64,000 bases of DNA, taken from the NCBI GenBank assembly GCA_045565285.1, contig JBJLFR010000034.1, positions 31,317 through 95,316 of the forward strand. The letters run 5' to 3'. A model generated the notes under the pieces. It was not told the DNA's origin. It searched no databases and saw nothing but the letters and a program-made list of their open reading frames with translations. Source of the DNA: CACIIZ01 sp045565285. Its GTDB lineage: Bacteria; Pseudomonadota; Alphaproteobacteria; Rhodobacterales; Rhodobacteraceae. How positions within the stretch are numbered: position 1 is the first letter of the stretch; every line of letters begins with the position of its first letter. Positions 46,086-55,236 of the stretch are shown here, in pieces. The position numbers and the translations under genes are program-made.

Positions 46086-46252
46086 CATTTTATCTTAGCT
46101 TCTTTATATTCTACATGTTTTCTAGCAACAGGGTCATATTTTTTTACAACCATCTTTTCAGTCATAGTTCTTGCATTTTTTTTTGTTACATAAAAGTGAC
46201 CAGTATCCGCAGTAGAATTTAATCTAATTTTTATTGTAGTAGGTTTTGCCAT
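46085..46252 (-). CDS. rpmG: 50S ribosomal protein L33
   Basis: A 55-residue gene. The product starts MAKPTTIKIRLNSTADTG and continues with HFYVTKKNARTMTEKM and KYDPVARKHVEYKEAK, the L33 pattern. It is a zinc-free form, as there are no cysteines. It is a component of the large ribosomal subunit near the E site. ATG at 46252 and TGA at 46085-46087 next to a bidirectional terminator. Confidence 0.95.
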   Translation of the reverse strand: MAKPTTIKIRLNSTADTGHFYVTKKNARTMTEKMVVKKYDPVARKHVEYKEAKIK

Positions 46253-46330
46253 TAATTTGTCCTTCTATATATAATAAAATGTTCTACACTGAAAAAAAAT
46301 AGTGTCAAGACGACATCAACTTAAATTATA

Positions 46331-47014
46331 TTAAAGATATGTAAAGTTACTTGATGAAGATCCTTCATCATAAAATGGAATCCCTTTTTTGTTAGCTCCA
46401 TTTAGAATAATATCTTGTACCTCTTTTAATACAATCCTTGTAATTATAGGAAGATCGAAATCTTGAGTTTTTTCAAGTTCTATCCATTGAAGATGTCTTA
46501 ATTCTGAAGACGCATTTGAAAAATCATCTAAATTACAACTTAAATCTTGAGCAAAACATATAAAAAAACGAGCATCAAATCTTCTTGGTCTTCCAACTGG
46601 GGTTATTGCACGGAAAAAAAAATTTAATTTTGATGCATTTGGTGCAATATTATTTTCATAAAAATCTTCCCATCCATTAATCTTTAAATCATGCCAATTA
46701 TACGAGTCGGCAATTTTCAACCCTGTTTCTTCCCACAATTCTCTAATAGCTGTTGCAGCTAAAGATTCAGATTGTGAAATATAACTTTTCATGGATAAAA
46801 GAGTTATATCTTTATCTATAAGTGATTGTGAAAAAGGAACTAAACTATCATTATTTTCATGTGCCCCACCAGGAAATACAAATTTATTAGGCATAAAAAC
46901 AGCATCTTTTCCCCTTTGTCCCATTAAAATTTTATGCTTGTTATTTTGTTTTCTAACTATAACAATTGTAGCAGCATTTTTAATTTCTACGGGGTTTGTA
47001 TTCTTTTGGTTCAA
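46331..47014 (-). CDS. Nudix hydrolase
   Basis: A 227-residue protein with a Nudix box split over PGGAHENND and, after an unusually long insertion, RELWEETGL. In the classical box the glycine and REUXEEXGU are 7-8 residues from the glutamate; here about 35 residues of insertion separate the GG from REL, the arrangement of NudL-like/NUDT19 coenzyme A diphosphatase-type enzymes. It cleaves a nucleoside diphosphate-linked substrate. The end of the protein is serine-rich (DEGSSSSNFTYL). Confidence 0.8.
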   Translation of the reverse strand: MNQKNTNPVEIKNAATIVIVRKQNNKHKILMGQRGKDAVFMPNKFVFPGGAHENNDSLVPFSQSLIDKDITLLSMKSYISQSESLAATAIRELWEETGLKIADSYNWHDLKINGWEDFYENNIAPNASKLNFFFRAITPVGRPRRFDARFFICFAQDLSCNLDDFSNASSELRHLQWIELEKTQDFDLPIITRIVLKEVQDIILNGANKKGIPFYDEGSSSSNFTYL

Positions 47015-47099
47015 ATAATCTTCCTTGTTTAATAAAATTCTCTTATCGAATAGTTATAACTAGTTTGAGTTTAAGTTTTAAATAAAAAAATAAAAGCCT

Positions 47100-47747
47100 A
47101 TGATTGAAAAAACTTATAAACAAATAAAAAATTTAAATATCAGGTTAGACTTACCACTAGTTATAATAGATGCTGATGAAGTTATAGTACATTTTGCAAA
47201 ACCATTTCTTTTGTACCTAAATGAAAGAGGTTGGGCATTAGAACTAAATGGATATAACCTTGGTAACTCAATAAAAAATATAAAAACAAACAAAATTTTA
47301 GAAAATAGAAAATCGCAAAAGTTAGTTATTGATTTTATAAAAAAAGAAACTCATAAGCAACCTATTACAGAGGGTGCTCTTAAAGCGCTCCATAATATAT
47401 CAAAATTTTCTCAGATAATTATTTTAACAAATGTTCCTGAATACGCTTATGAGGATAGGCTTAAAAATTTTAAGGATTTAAATATTTCATTTCCAATTAT
47501 AATAAATCAAGGCCCAAAAGGACCGGCTTTAAATTTATTATCCCAAGGATTTAAAGAACCAATAATTTTTATTGATGATAATTTGTCACAAATTGAAAGT
47601 GCAAAAAAATATGTTCCTAAAATTTATAGATTTCATTTCTCAGGATGTGATCTGGTACGTAAATTTCTTCCTAAATCTTTGGCAGCAACCCATAATCCTA
47701 AAAGCTGGCAAGAAATAGAAATTTTATGTAATAGTCTTTTAATTTAA
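47100..47747 (+). CDS. HAD-superfamily-like hydrolase
   Basis: A 215-residue protein with recognisable HAD motifs: DADEVIVHF (motif I, DxD), ILTNVPE (motif II Thr), KGPAL (motif III Lys context) and FIDDNLSQI (motif IV). It has no close named family that I recognise. It might dephosphorylate a small metabolite. It is convergent with the thioesterase gene, with a 4-base overlap of ends. Confidence 0.65.
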   Translation: MIEKTYKQIKNLNIRLDLPLVIIDADEVIVHFAKPFLLYLNERGWALELNGYNLGNSIKNIKTNKILENRKSQKLVIDFIKKETHKQPITEGALKALHNISKFSQIIILTNVPEYAYEDRLKNFKDLNISFPIIINQGPKGPALNLLSQGFKEPIIFIDDNLSQIESAKKYVPKIYRFHFSGCDLVRKFLPKSLAATHNPKSWQEIEILCNSLLI

Positions 47748-48178
47748 TTTTTAATTAGTGAATTGAACGGTTCTAATAATTTTGATGGAATTTTTTTTGA
47801 TTTCCTAGATTTAGCGTCTACAAATACATGTATGAAAGAAATTCTTGCTGCTGTTTTTTTTTGCGAGTCAGAAAAAAGGCCTATCTCATAATGAACAGAA
47901 GAATTTCCTAATTTATTTAATTTCAAACCAGCAGTTATTAAGCTTGGAAATTTAAGTTCAGAAAAATAAGTACATCTTGTTTCAACTACTAATCCTACGG
48001 TTTTACTTGATGGAACATTAAGCGATCCTTTCTTTATTAACCAGCTATTAACTATAGTATCTGCGTATTCATAAAAAACTGCATTGTTCATATGACCATA
48101 TACATCACTATCCCTCCAACGAGTTTTTAATTCTTCAAAATATAAATAATCTTCTCTGAAAGTAGGGGCTTGTCTCAT
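47744..48178 (-). CDS. 4HBT-family acyl-CoA thioesterase
   Basis: A 144-residue hot-dog thioesterase of the YbgC/4-hydroxybenzoyl-CoA type. RWRDSDVYGHMNNAVFYEY carries the catalytic acid and the HMNNxxY motif. It hydrolyses an acyl-CoA. It could act on betainyl-CoA, since no thioesterase is encoded in the carnitine operon, but it lies 42 kb away and resembles generic family members, so this is only a possibility. Confidence 0.82.
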   Translation of the reverse strand: MRQAPTFREDYLYFEELKTRWRDSDVYGHMNNAVFYEYADTIVNSWLIKKGSLNVPSSKTVGLVVETRCTYFSELKFPSLITAGLKLNKLGNSSVHYEIGLFSDSQKKTAARISFIHVFVDAKSRKSKKIPSKLLEPFNSLIKN

Positions 48179-48227
48179 ATCTTAAATTTCCTTAAATTTG
48201 TAAGTTAAAGTTACTATAAAGGAACCT

Positions 48228-48923
48228 ATGTTGAGATTTAAAGGATTAATTTTTGATAAGGACGGTACACTATTTTATTTTCAAGAGAGCTGGGGAGTTT
48301 GGTTGGACAACGTTTTAGAAGATTTAAGCTGTAAATCAATTGAAAAAAAGAGAAAAATGGCTAAAGTTTTAGGATTTAACTTATCAAAAAAAATATTTTT
48401 TAAAGATAGCCCGTTTATTGCTGGAACAACTAAGCAATTCTTATCAGCTGTAGAACCTTTTTCAAAAAAATTAAAAGGAGCAGAATTAGAAGAATTCATA
48501 AATTCAAAATTAATGACACTTACTCCAAAACCAGTAGGAGACTTAAGAGCATTACTCCATTATTTAAAATCAAAAGAAATTTTTATTGGTGTAGCCACAA
48601 ATGATAATGAAAGTCCCTGTAGATCTCAATTGGAAAGTGAAAAAATAATTGAATTTTTTGATTTCATAGCAGGCTCAGATAGTGGCTATGGATGTAAACC
48701 TGAAACTGGACAACTAGAAGCTTTTTGTCAAATTTTTGAATTAAATTCAAAAGATGTTGCTATGATTGGTGATAGTACTCATGACTTAATTGCAGCAAAA
48801 AAAGCTGGAGTATATGCAATTGGTGTTCTTACAGGTGTAGCTGAAAAAAAGGAATTAGCTCCATATGCAGATATTATTTTTGAATCCATTGAAGATATTC
48901 CAAATTATTTGAATAAAATTTAA
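48228..48923 (+). CDS. HAD phosphatase, phosphoglycolate phosphatase-like
   Basis: A 231-residue HAD hydrolase: FDKDGTLF (motif I), GVATNDNE (motif II), GCKPETGQ (motif III lysine) and MIGDSTHDLIAAKKAG (motif IV). The cap is the small helical type found in Gph, so 2-phosphoglycolate or another sugar phosphate is the likely substrate. It stands between the thioesterase (divergent) and the MttB-like methyltransferase on the same strand. Confidence 0.78.
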   Translation: MLRFKGLIFDKDGTLFYFQESWGVWLDNVLEDLSCKSIEKKRKMAKVLGFNLSKKIFFKDSPFIAGTTKQFLSAVEPFSKKLKGAELEEFINSKLMTLTPKPVGDLRALLHYLKSKEIFIGVATNDNESPCRSQLESEKIIEFFDFIAGSDSGYGCKPETGQLEAFCQIFELNSKDVAMIGDSTHDLIAAKKAGVYAIGVLTGVAEKKELAPYADIIFESIEDIPNYLNKI

Positions 48924-48988
48924 CTTTTGTAAAAAATATCTTTACTTATTTTTTTTCTTCCCATCTTATTAAAATAAAAATTTTTATT

Positions 48989-50545
48989 ATGAATGAACTC
49001 AGAAAATCTAGATCTGGTGGACGCTCTCGTAATAAGAGAAGAGAAAGTAGTTCTTCTATTTCACAAACGCCCTGGTCACTACCTATTAACAACGATAATT
49101 TCATTGAGCCAATACCATTAGAAGGTGTTGAAAAAATTCATAATACAGCAATGCGAATTTTAGAAGATATCGGAATTGAATTTATTAATGAACAAGCCAA
49201 ATCCATACTCAAAAAAGCAGGATGTAAGGTAGACCCAAATTCTGATAATGTTCGAATGGATAGAAATTGGATCATGGAAATGATCAAAAAGGCACCTAAC
49301 GAATTTGAAATTATACCTAGGAATAAAAATAATAAAGTAGTAATCGGCGGTCGACACATGACATTTGTTAATGTTTCTTCTCCACCCAACGTGATGGATT
49401 TAGATAGAGGAAGAAGACCTGGTGATTTCGAAAGTTTTAGAGATCTATTAAAACTAACTCAATATTTTAATTGTATACATGTAGCAGGTGGTTATCCTGT
49501 AGAACCTATTGATGTTCATTCATCAATTAGACACCTTAAATGTATATATGAAAAATTAATACTGACAGATAAAGTATGTCATGCATACTCATTGGGTTCA
49601 GAAAGAGTAGAAGACGCAATTGAAATGGTTAGAATAGCAAGTGGCCTTAATGAAGATGAATTTCAAAGAGAAGCTCATATTTATACAAATATTAACTCAT
49701 CTTCACCTCTGAAACACGATTGGCCTATGCTTGACGGGGCAATGCGTTTTGCAAGAAAAAATCAACCTGTTGCGGTTACACCTTTTACCCTAGCAGGTGC
49801 TATGGCTCCAGTTACGATTGTAGGAGCTGTTGCTCAATCAATAGCTGAGGGGTTAGCAGCAATTGCATTATTACAGTTTATTAATCCAGGTTGTCCCGTC
49901 ATTCTAGGGACTTTTACATCTAATGTGGATATGAAATCTGGTGCACCTGCATTTGGTACACCTGAATATATTCGTGCAACTCAAATAACAGGACAAATGG
50001 CTCGATATTATAATTTACCTTTGCGATCATCGAATGCTTGTGCCGCAAATGCACCTGATGGTCAAGCTATGTGGGAAAGTTTAAATAGTCTTTGGGCATC
50101 AGCAACTTCAGGCACGAACCTTGTTTATCATAGTGCAGGTTGGTTAGAGGGAGGTTTAATCGCATCTTATGAGAAATTTGTAATGGATTGTGAGGTTTTA
50201 CAGCAGTTTAAAAGATATTTTGAACCTGAATTATGTGATTTTTCAGAAAATGCATTAGCATTTGATGCAGTATCAGAGGTAGGTCCCACTGGTCATTTTT
50301 TTGGATGCCAGCACACTCAAGAAAGATATACTAATGCTTTTTATTCCCCGTTTTTATCAGATTGGAGAAACTTCGAGGCATGGACTGAAGCGGGTGGTAA
50401 ATGGACTCATGAAAGAGCAAATTCCATTTGGAAAAAGATACTTGAGGAATTTGAACCCCCACAAATTGATCAGGGTATCAAAGATGAACTTAACGAATTC
50501 GTAGAAAAAAGAATAAGTGAGGGTGGAGCCCCAACTGATTTTTGA
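48989..50545 (+). CDS. MttB-family methyltransferase lacking pyrrolysine
   Basis: A 518-residue member of the trimethylamine methyltransferase (MttB/COG5598) superfamily: MAPVTIVGAVAQSIAEGLAA, INPGCPVILGTFTSNVDM, LRSSNACAANAPDGQAMWE and YHSAGWLEGGL are the conserved barrel segments. There is no in-frame amber codon, so this is the pyrrolysine-free branch, some members of which demethylate glycine betaine (MtgB), proline betaine or carnitine. A corrinoid protein and a reactivase are not encoded nearby. The N-terminal about 30 residues are basic and serine-rich (SRSGGRSRNKRRESSSS). Start ATG at 48989; a likely role is quaternary-amine metabolism. Confidence 0.85.
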   Translation: MNELRKSRSGGRSRNKRRESSSSISQTPWSLPINNDNFIEPIPLEGVEKIHNTAMRILEDIGIEFINEQAKSILKKAGCKVDPNSDNVRMDRNWIMEMIKKAPNEFEIIPRNKNNKVVIGGRHMTFVNVSSPPNVMDLDRGRRPGDFESFRDLLKLTQYFNCIHVAGGYPVEPIDVHSSIRHLKCIYEKLILTDKVCHAYSLGSERVEDAIEMVRIASGLNEDEFQREAHIYTNINSSSPLKHDWPMLDGAMRFARKNQPVAVTPFTLAGAMAPVTIVGAVAQSIAEGLAAIALLQFINPGCPVILGTFTSNVDMKSGAPAFGTPEYIRATQITGQMARYYNLPLRSSNACAANAPDGQAMWESLNSLWASATSGTNLVYHSAGWLEGGLIASYEKFVMDCEVLQQFKRYFEPELCDFSENALAFDAVSEVGPTGHFFGCQHTQERYTNAFYSPFLSDWRNFEAWTEAGGKWTHERANSIWKKILEEFEPPQIDQGIKDELNEFVEKRISEGGAPTDF

Positions 50546-50561
50546 TTCAATCCTTTCCTAT

Positions 50562-51992
50562 TTAATCTATTTTTGATAATAAACTATCAAGTGATTGTTT
50601 GGCATCCCCATAAAACATTCTTGTATTATCTTTAAAAAAGAGTGGGTTTTGAATGCCAGAATATCCTGTACCTTGTCCTCTTTTTGAAACAATAACATTT
50701 TTTGATTTCCAAACTTCAAGAACAGGCATTCCTGCAATAGGGCTATTTGGATCATCTTGAGCTGCAGGATTAACGATATCATTTGATCCTATCACAATAA
50801 CTATATCTGTTTCAGGAAAATCATCATTTATTTCATCCATTTCTAAAACAATATCATAAGGTACTTTTGCCTCTGCTAATAAAACATTCATATGCCCTGG
50901 AAGTCTGCCTGCAACAGGATGTATACCAAACCTTACCTTTTTAGATTTTGATCGTAATCTTCTAGTTAGTTCTGAAACCGTTTGTTGGGCTTGGGCTACA
51001 GCCATTCCATATCCAGGGACAATGATAATTTGGTCAGCATCATTTAACAACGACGCTACACCATCTGCATCTATTGCGATTTGTTCACCTTCTATCTGTA
51101 TCTCTGATTGAATTTGAGATCCAAATCCACCTAAAATCACACTTATAAAATGCCTGTTCATAGCTTTACACATAATGTAACTTAAAATTGCTCCTGAAGA
51201 TCCTACTAAAGCACCCGTTACTATTAGTAGGTCATTTCCCAAAGTAAATCCAATAGCAGCTGCAGCCCATCCTGAATATGAATTTAACATTGATACAACT
51301 ACCGGCATATCTGCACCACCAATACCCATGATTAAGTGCCATCCAATAAAACCTGCTAATATGGACATTAAAATTATTGTCCAAATACCTGATCCATTAA
51401 AATATAAGAGCCCAAATAATAATGATATGACCAATGCTAATATATTTAACCCATGACCACCTGGGAGTTTATAAACTTTCCCATCTATTTTTCCCGACAA
51501 TTTACCAAATGCTACTACAGAACCTGTAAAAGTAATTGCACCAATGAAAACACCAAGGAAAATTTCTACTGCCATAATTGATAATTCAGCAGAATTCTTG
51601 GATGCTATTTTTTTTGTAAAACCATTCAGTTCATTTAAATTACCAGTAAAATTTTCCACAAATGATAATTCGAGTTGTGCATTGATACCTATAAATACTG
51701 CAGCCAATCCTACAAAACTATGTAGAGCTGCTACGAGCTGAGGCATTTCAGTCATTTCAACTTTTTTAGCAACATAATATCCGATTGCTGATCCAGCTAT
51801 AATCATAGGGAAAAGTAACCAAAAATTCCCTGAACTACCTCCAAAAACAGTAAAAAAAACAGACAAAGCCATTCCAGAAATTCCAAACCAGACCGCTCTT
51901 TTTGCTTTCTCTTGGTTGCTTAAACCACCTAAAGATAATATAAATAGCACACTTGCTGAGATATATGCTGCGGATACCAATCCATACTCCAT
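50562..51992 (-). CDS. pntB: proton-translocating NAD(P) transhydrogenase subunit beta
   Basis: A 476-residue protein. The N-terminal two-thirds is a bundle of membrane helices (about residues 1-290) and the C-terminal domain III binds NADP(H), with VPGYGMAVAQAQ, GIHPVAGRLPGHMNVLLAEA and VIGSNDIVNPAA as signature. It couples hydride transfer from NADH to NADP+ with proton entry. It lies 15 bases after pntA. Confidence 0.95.
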   Translation of the reverse strand: MEYGLVSAAYISASVLFILSLGGLSNQEKAKRAVWFGISGMALSVFFTVFGGSSGNFWLLFPMIIAGSAIGYYVAKKVEMTEMPQLVAALHSFVGLAAVFIGINAQLELSFVENFTGNLNELNGFTKKIASKNSAELSIMAVEIFLGVFIGAITFTGSVVAFGKLSGKIDGKVYKLPGGHGLNILALVISLLFGLLYFNGSGIWTIILMSILAGFIGWHLIMGIGGADMPVVVSMLNSYSGWAAAAIGFTLGNDLLIVTGALVGSSGAILSYIMCKAMNRHFISVILGGFGSQIQSEIQIEGEQIAIDADGVASLLNDADQIIIVPGYGMAVAQAQQTVSELTRRLRSKSKKVRFGIHPVAGRLPGHMNVLLAEAKVPYDIVLEMDEINDDFPETDIVIVIGSNDIVNPAAQDDPNSPIAGMPVLEVWKSKNVIVSKRGQGTGYSGIQNPLFFKDNTRMFYGDAKQSLDSLLSKID

Positions 51993-52007
51993 TGAAATAT
52001 CCTCTAC

Positions 52008-53573
52008 CTAAGATTTCTGAAACATTGCTAACATACGACGTGTAACCAAGAAACCACCAACGATGTTAATTGTTGAAATAAGTACTGAAATTGAGGCAAG
52101 AAAGATGGCAATCCAACTTTCAGAGGTCATCTGTAAAACTGCTCCTATAATTATAATTCCAGAGATAGCATTAGTAATAGCCATAAGGGGTGTATGCAAA
52201 GCATGGCTAACATTCCAAATCACTTGAAAACCGACAAAACAAGCTAGGGCAAAAACAATCATATGCTGCATAAATTCAGAAGGAGCATAGTTGCCGATCA
52301 CAAACATAAACAATCCACCGATACATAAAAGAATAGTTTGTTGTAGCGTATTCTTTTTGAAAGCCTCGAGTTCTTCCGCTTTTACTTCTTCACGTGTTTT
52401 TGCAACAGTTTTTGGAGCTTGTTTAGCTATAGCCTGAACTTTGGGGGGTGGAGGTGGAAAAGTTATTTCTCCATTATGAGTAACAGTACTTCCTCTAATA
52501 ACATCATCTTTCATATTGACATTAATTTTACCATCTTTCTTTGGAGTTAAGTCATCAATCATGTGCCTTATATTTGTTGCATATAGAGATGAAGATTGAG
52601 CAGCCATTCTACTTGGAAAGTCAGTATATCCAATAATTGTAATATTATTTTTTGTAATTATTTTTTCGCCTGGTTTAGTTAAATCACAATTACCACCTTT
52701 TTCAGCAGCTAAATCAACTATAACAGATCCAGGTTTCATCTTGTCAACGAATTCCTTCAACCATAACTTAGGTGCATCTCTACCAGGTATTAAGGCCGTT
52801 GTAATAACAATATCTACATCCTGAGCTTGTTCTCTAAAGCATTCTAATTGTTTTTCTCTAAATTCTGGACTTGATGGTGCGGCATAACCACCTGTTTCAG
52901 ATCCATCTGAACCCTCTTCAAAATCAAGCATAAGAAATTCAGCACCCATACTTTCAATTTGCTCTGCTACCTCAGGTCTAACATCAAATGCTCTTACAAC
53001 AGCACCTAAACTTACTGAAGTCCCAATAGCAGCTAAGCCTGCAACTCCAGCTCCAATAACAAGGACTTTAGCTGGTGGAACTTTTCCAGCCGCAGTTATT
53101 TGACCTGTAAGAAATCTATCAAAATTTCCTGTAGCTTCTATTACTGCCCTATAACCTGCAATATTAGACATAGATGATAATGCATCCATTTTTTGTGCAC
53201 GACTTATTCTAGGAACCATATCCATAGCAATGGTAGTAACACCTTTTTTTTGTAAATTTTCTAATAATGATTTATTTTGAGTAGGCCAAACAAAACTAAC
53301 TAAAACTTGTTTTTTTTGAAATTTACTTTGTTCAATACTATTTGGTTCATTTACTTTAACTATAACATCGGCCTCTTTAAATATACTAGCCGACGATTTC
53401 AAAATTTTACAGCCAGATGACTTATAGTCGTTATCTGAGAAACGTGATCTATCTCCCGCACCAGACTGTATTATAACTTCATGACCTAACTTATTCAAAA
53501 ACTTTGCAGAATCTGGAGTTATAGCTACACGATTTTCATTTTTGCTAGTTTCTGTAATAGTAGCTATTTTCAT
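52008..53573 (-). CDS. pntA: proton-translocating NAD(P) transhydrogenase subunit alpha (fused)
   Basis: A 521-residue protein. Domain I (about residues 1-380) is the NAD-binding alanine-dehydrogenase-like part with VLVIGAGVAGLAAIGTS and AEQIESMGAEF. A proline-rich linker (FPPPPPKVQA) leads to four C-terminal membrane helices (about 420-515). This is the one-piece E. coli-type PntA, whereas Rhodospirillum splits it into PntAA and PntAB. With pntB it forms a complete enzyme for NADPH supply. Confidence 0.95.
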   Translation of the reverse strand: MKIATITETSKNENRVAITPDSAKFLNKLGHEVIIQSGAGDRSRFSDNDYKSSGCKILKSSASIFKEADVIVKVNEPNSIEQSKFQKKQVLVSFVWPTQNKSLLENLQKKGVTTIAMDMVPRISRAQKMDALSSMSNIAGYRAVIEATGNFDRFLTGQITAAGKVPPAKVLVIGAGVAGLAAIGTSVSLGAVVRAFDVRPEVAEQIESMGAEFLMLDFEEGSDGSETGGYAAPSSPEFREKQLECFREQAQDVDIVITTALIPGRDAPKLWLKEFVDKMKPGSVIVDLAAEKGGNCDLTKPGEKIITKNNITIIGYTDFPSRMAAQSSSLYATNIRHMIDDLTPKKDGKINVNMKDDVIRGSTVTHNGEITFPPPPPKVQAIAKQAPKTVAKTREEVKAEELEAFKKNTLQQTILLCIGGLFMFVIGNYAPSEFMQHMIVFALACFVGFQVIWNVSHALHTPLMAITNAISGIIIIGAVLQMTSESWIAIFLASISVLISTINIVGGFLVTRRMLAMFQKS

Positions 53574-53728
53574 AATTATCTTGGATTTTAATAGAAGTAC
53601 GTTTATTGATGTTAAATAATATAAACAGCAGAGAATTCAAGTAAAAACTCAAATATGCTTCTATATTAGTTAAAAAATTTTTTTTTATAATATAACGTTA
53701 TAATTTTACAAGGTTTTATTTAGTAAGT

Positions 53729-54514
53729 TTAAATAATTGGTTTTTTTGCACGAAAATGATGTGGACAATGTTCTCCTGTATCTAAAACCTTAATCATAGC
53801 TTTCCAAGTTTTAATTTGATTTTCAATAAAGCTGTGTGAAGTAATCTCTTCATAAGAATTCCTTGCAGGACCACATAGAATTTCTAATTCTTTTCTTGCT
53901 TCTTCTCTATACCATATATTTCTATTATTTTTATCTATTAAAATAAAACCATTTTTTTTTAGGGCTTTAGAGTATAGCTCGGGTGATGCCATTCCAAAAC
54001 CTAAATCCTCAAGCTTCAAATAATATTCCATTTCTTTGGATGGTTTTTGGTCGTGAGATATTAACCAATCTGAAAAAACAAAAAATCCACCAGGTTTTAA
54101 AACTTTGAAAACTTGACTAAAAATTTTTTCTTTATCTGGAATATGAACTAACGAGTCCTTAGAGAAGACCACATCAAAGTAATTATCTTGAAAAGGTAAG
54201 TTTGACTTACCTGTAAGTAAAATTTTAACATTGTTTTTTAAACCACTTTTTTCAACCCGATCACTAGCAGCTCTTACTACATCCTTTTCAACATCAATTC
54301 CTATAACCTCTTGCGCACCATAATCTTTGGCTAAGCTTACTGAAATACCGCCTGCCCCACATCCTATATCTAGAATTTTTTTTTTATTAAGATCTAAATC
54401 TTTTAATAATCTCTCAATTTCTTTTTTTCCGCCAGGTGACATGAAACCATCACCCCATAATTTTTCTAAAAAAGTAATGTGATTAATATCATAATGAAGT
54501 TCTTCTTTACTCAA
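53729..54514 (-). CDS. SAM-dependent methyltransferase (phosphoethanolamine/sarcosine N-methyltransferase-like)
   Basis: A 261-residue class I methyltransferase. SAM-binding motif I is ILDIGCGAGGISVSLA, the acidic residue after strand 2 is GIDVEKDVV, and motif IV is VVFSKDSLVHIPDKE. The head (EKLWGDGFMSPGGKKEIE) and the segment LKPGGFFVFSDWL resemble Plasmodium phosphoethanolamine N-methyltransferase and sarcosine/dimethylglycine methyltransferases. An amine substrate is plausible given the quaternary-amine theme. Upstream of it (54515-54626) lies a divergent promoter region shared with the GYD gene. Confidence 0.75.
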   Translation of the reverse strand: MSKEELHYDINHITFLEKLWGDGFMSPGGKKEIERLLKDLDLNKKKILDIGCGAGGISVSLAKDYGAQEVIGIDVEKDVVRAASDRVEKSGLKNNVKILLTGKSNLPFQDNYFDVVFSKDSLVHIPDKEKIFSQVFKVLKPGGFFVFSDWLISHDQKPSKEMEYYLKLEDLGFGMASPELYSKALKKNGFILIDKNNRNIWYREEARKELEILCGPARNSYEEITSHSFIENQIKTWKAMIKVLDTGEHCPHHFRAKKPII

Positions 54515-54626
54515 GGTCAGTATTCCTTTTTAAAATATTCAGTTGAAAAATATAGAGTTATAAAACAAAATTAAATAAATTATAATTTAAGCTTAAAACA
54601 AATATCTTATAAAGAAAGGAAAATTT

Positions 54627-54974
54627 ATGCAAAAATATATTATGATTGGTAAGTTAAGTATTGAATTTAGCTCTTCTATGGTAGGAAAACCACAAAATCG
54701 TACTGAAATAGTAACACCCTTTTTTGAGAATCTTGGGGGTAAATTAATTCAAATGCTCTACATCAATCACCCAGAAATGAATGCAATTGCATTTATTGAA
54801 GCTCCAAATGATGAAACCGTTGCTTCAATAGCCGGTATTGTAAAAGCAAGTGGAATGTTTGATGATCTTAATTGGTATAGGGCTTTTGATGCTGGAGAAT
54901 TACAAAAAATTTATGAATTTGCATCAAATAAAATGAGTGAGTATGTATCTGCTAAAGAATTTTTGGAAAATTAA
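54627..54974 (+). CDS. GYD-domain-like small protein
   Basis: A 115-residue protein with the ferredoxin-like fold pattern of the GYD family: a first strand KYIMIGKLSIEF, LGGKLIQMLYI, NAIAFIEAPNDETVASIAG and ASGMFDDLNWYRAFD. No catalytic residues can be named. It precedes another small protein by 2 bases, on the plus strand, divergent from the methyltransferase. AGAAAGGAAA is a good ribosome-binding site before the ATG. Confidence 0.6.
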   Translation: MQKYIMIGKLSIEFSSSMVGKPQNRTEIVTPFFENLGGKLIQMLYINHPEMNAIAFIEAPNDETVASIAGIVKASGMFDDLNWYRAFDAGELQKIYEFASNKMSEYVSAKEFLEN

Positions 54975-54976
54975 TT

Positions 54977-55231
54977 ATGTATGCGAGAGTCATAAATTTT
55001 ACTTTACTAGCACCTTCACTTTGGACTGTTATTCAAGCAACAACATCAGTTGAAACAGCTAAAGGACATACTATACTTTTATTCAAATCTTCTGATAATG
55101 CGGGAGTAGTAGTAGAATTATTTGCTGATATAAAGATGGCAGGGAAAGAGCTTAAAACATTAGAAATCCTTCAAAAGCTTAAAGAACAAGCGATGGCGAA
55201 GGTAACAATATTAGAAGGAAAACAACCCTAA
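54977..55231 (+). CDS. small protein of unknown function
   Basis: An 84-residue protein not assigned to a family. It has no signal peptide. It starts 2 bases after the GYD-like gene, so the pair is co-transcribed. The pattern of an N-terminal strand, a hydrophobic strand and a long helix with KELKTLEILQKLKEQ is compatible with a small dimeric alpha/beta barrel subunit, but this is a guess. Confidence 0.5.
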   Translation: MYARVINFTLLAPSLWTVIQATTSVETAKGHTILLFKSSDNAGVVVELFADIKMAGKELKTLEILQKLKEQAMAKVTILEGKQP

Positions 55232-55236
55232 ATTAA

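Noticed and set aside
48989..50545. Pyrrolysine-containing methyltransferase
   Set aside because: The open frame runs 518 codons with no internal amber codon, so no pyrrolysine is used.
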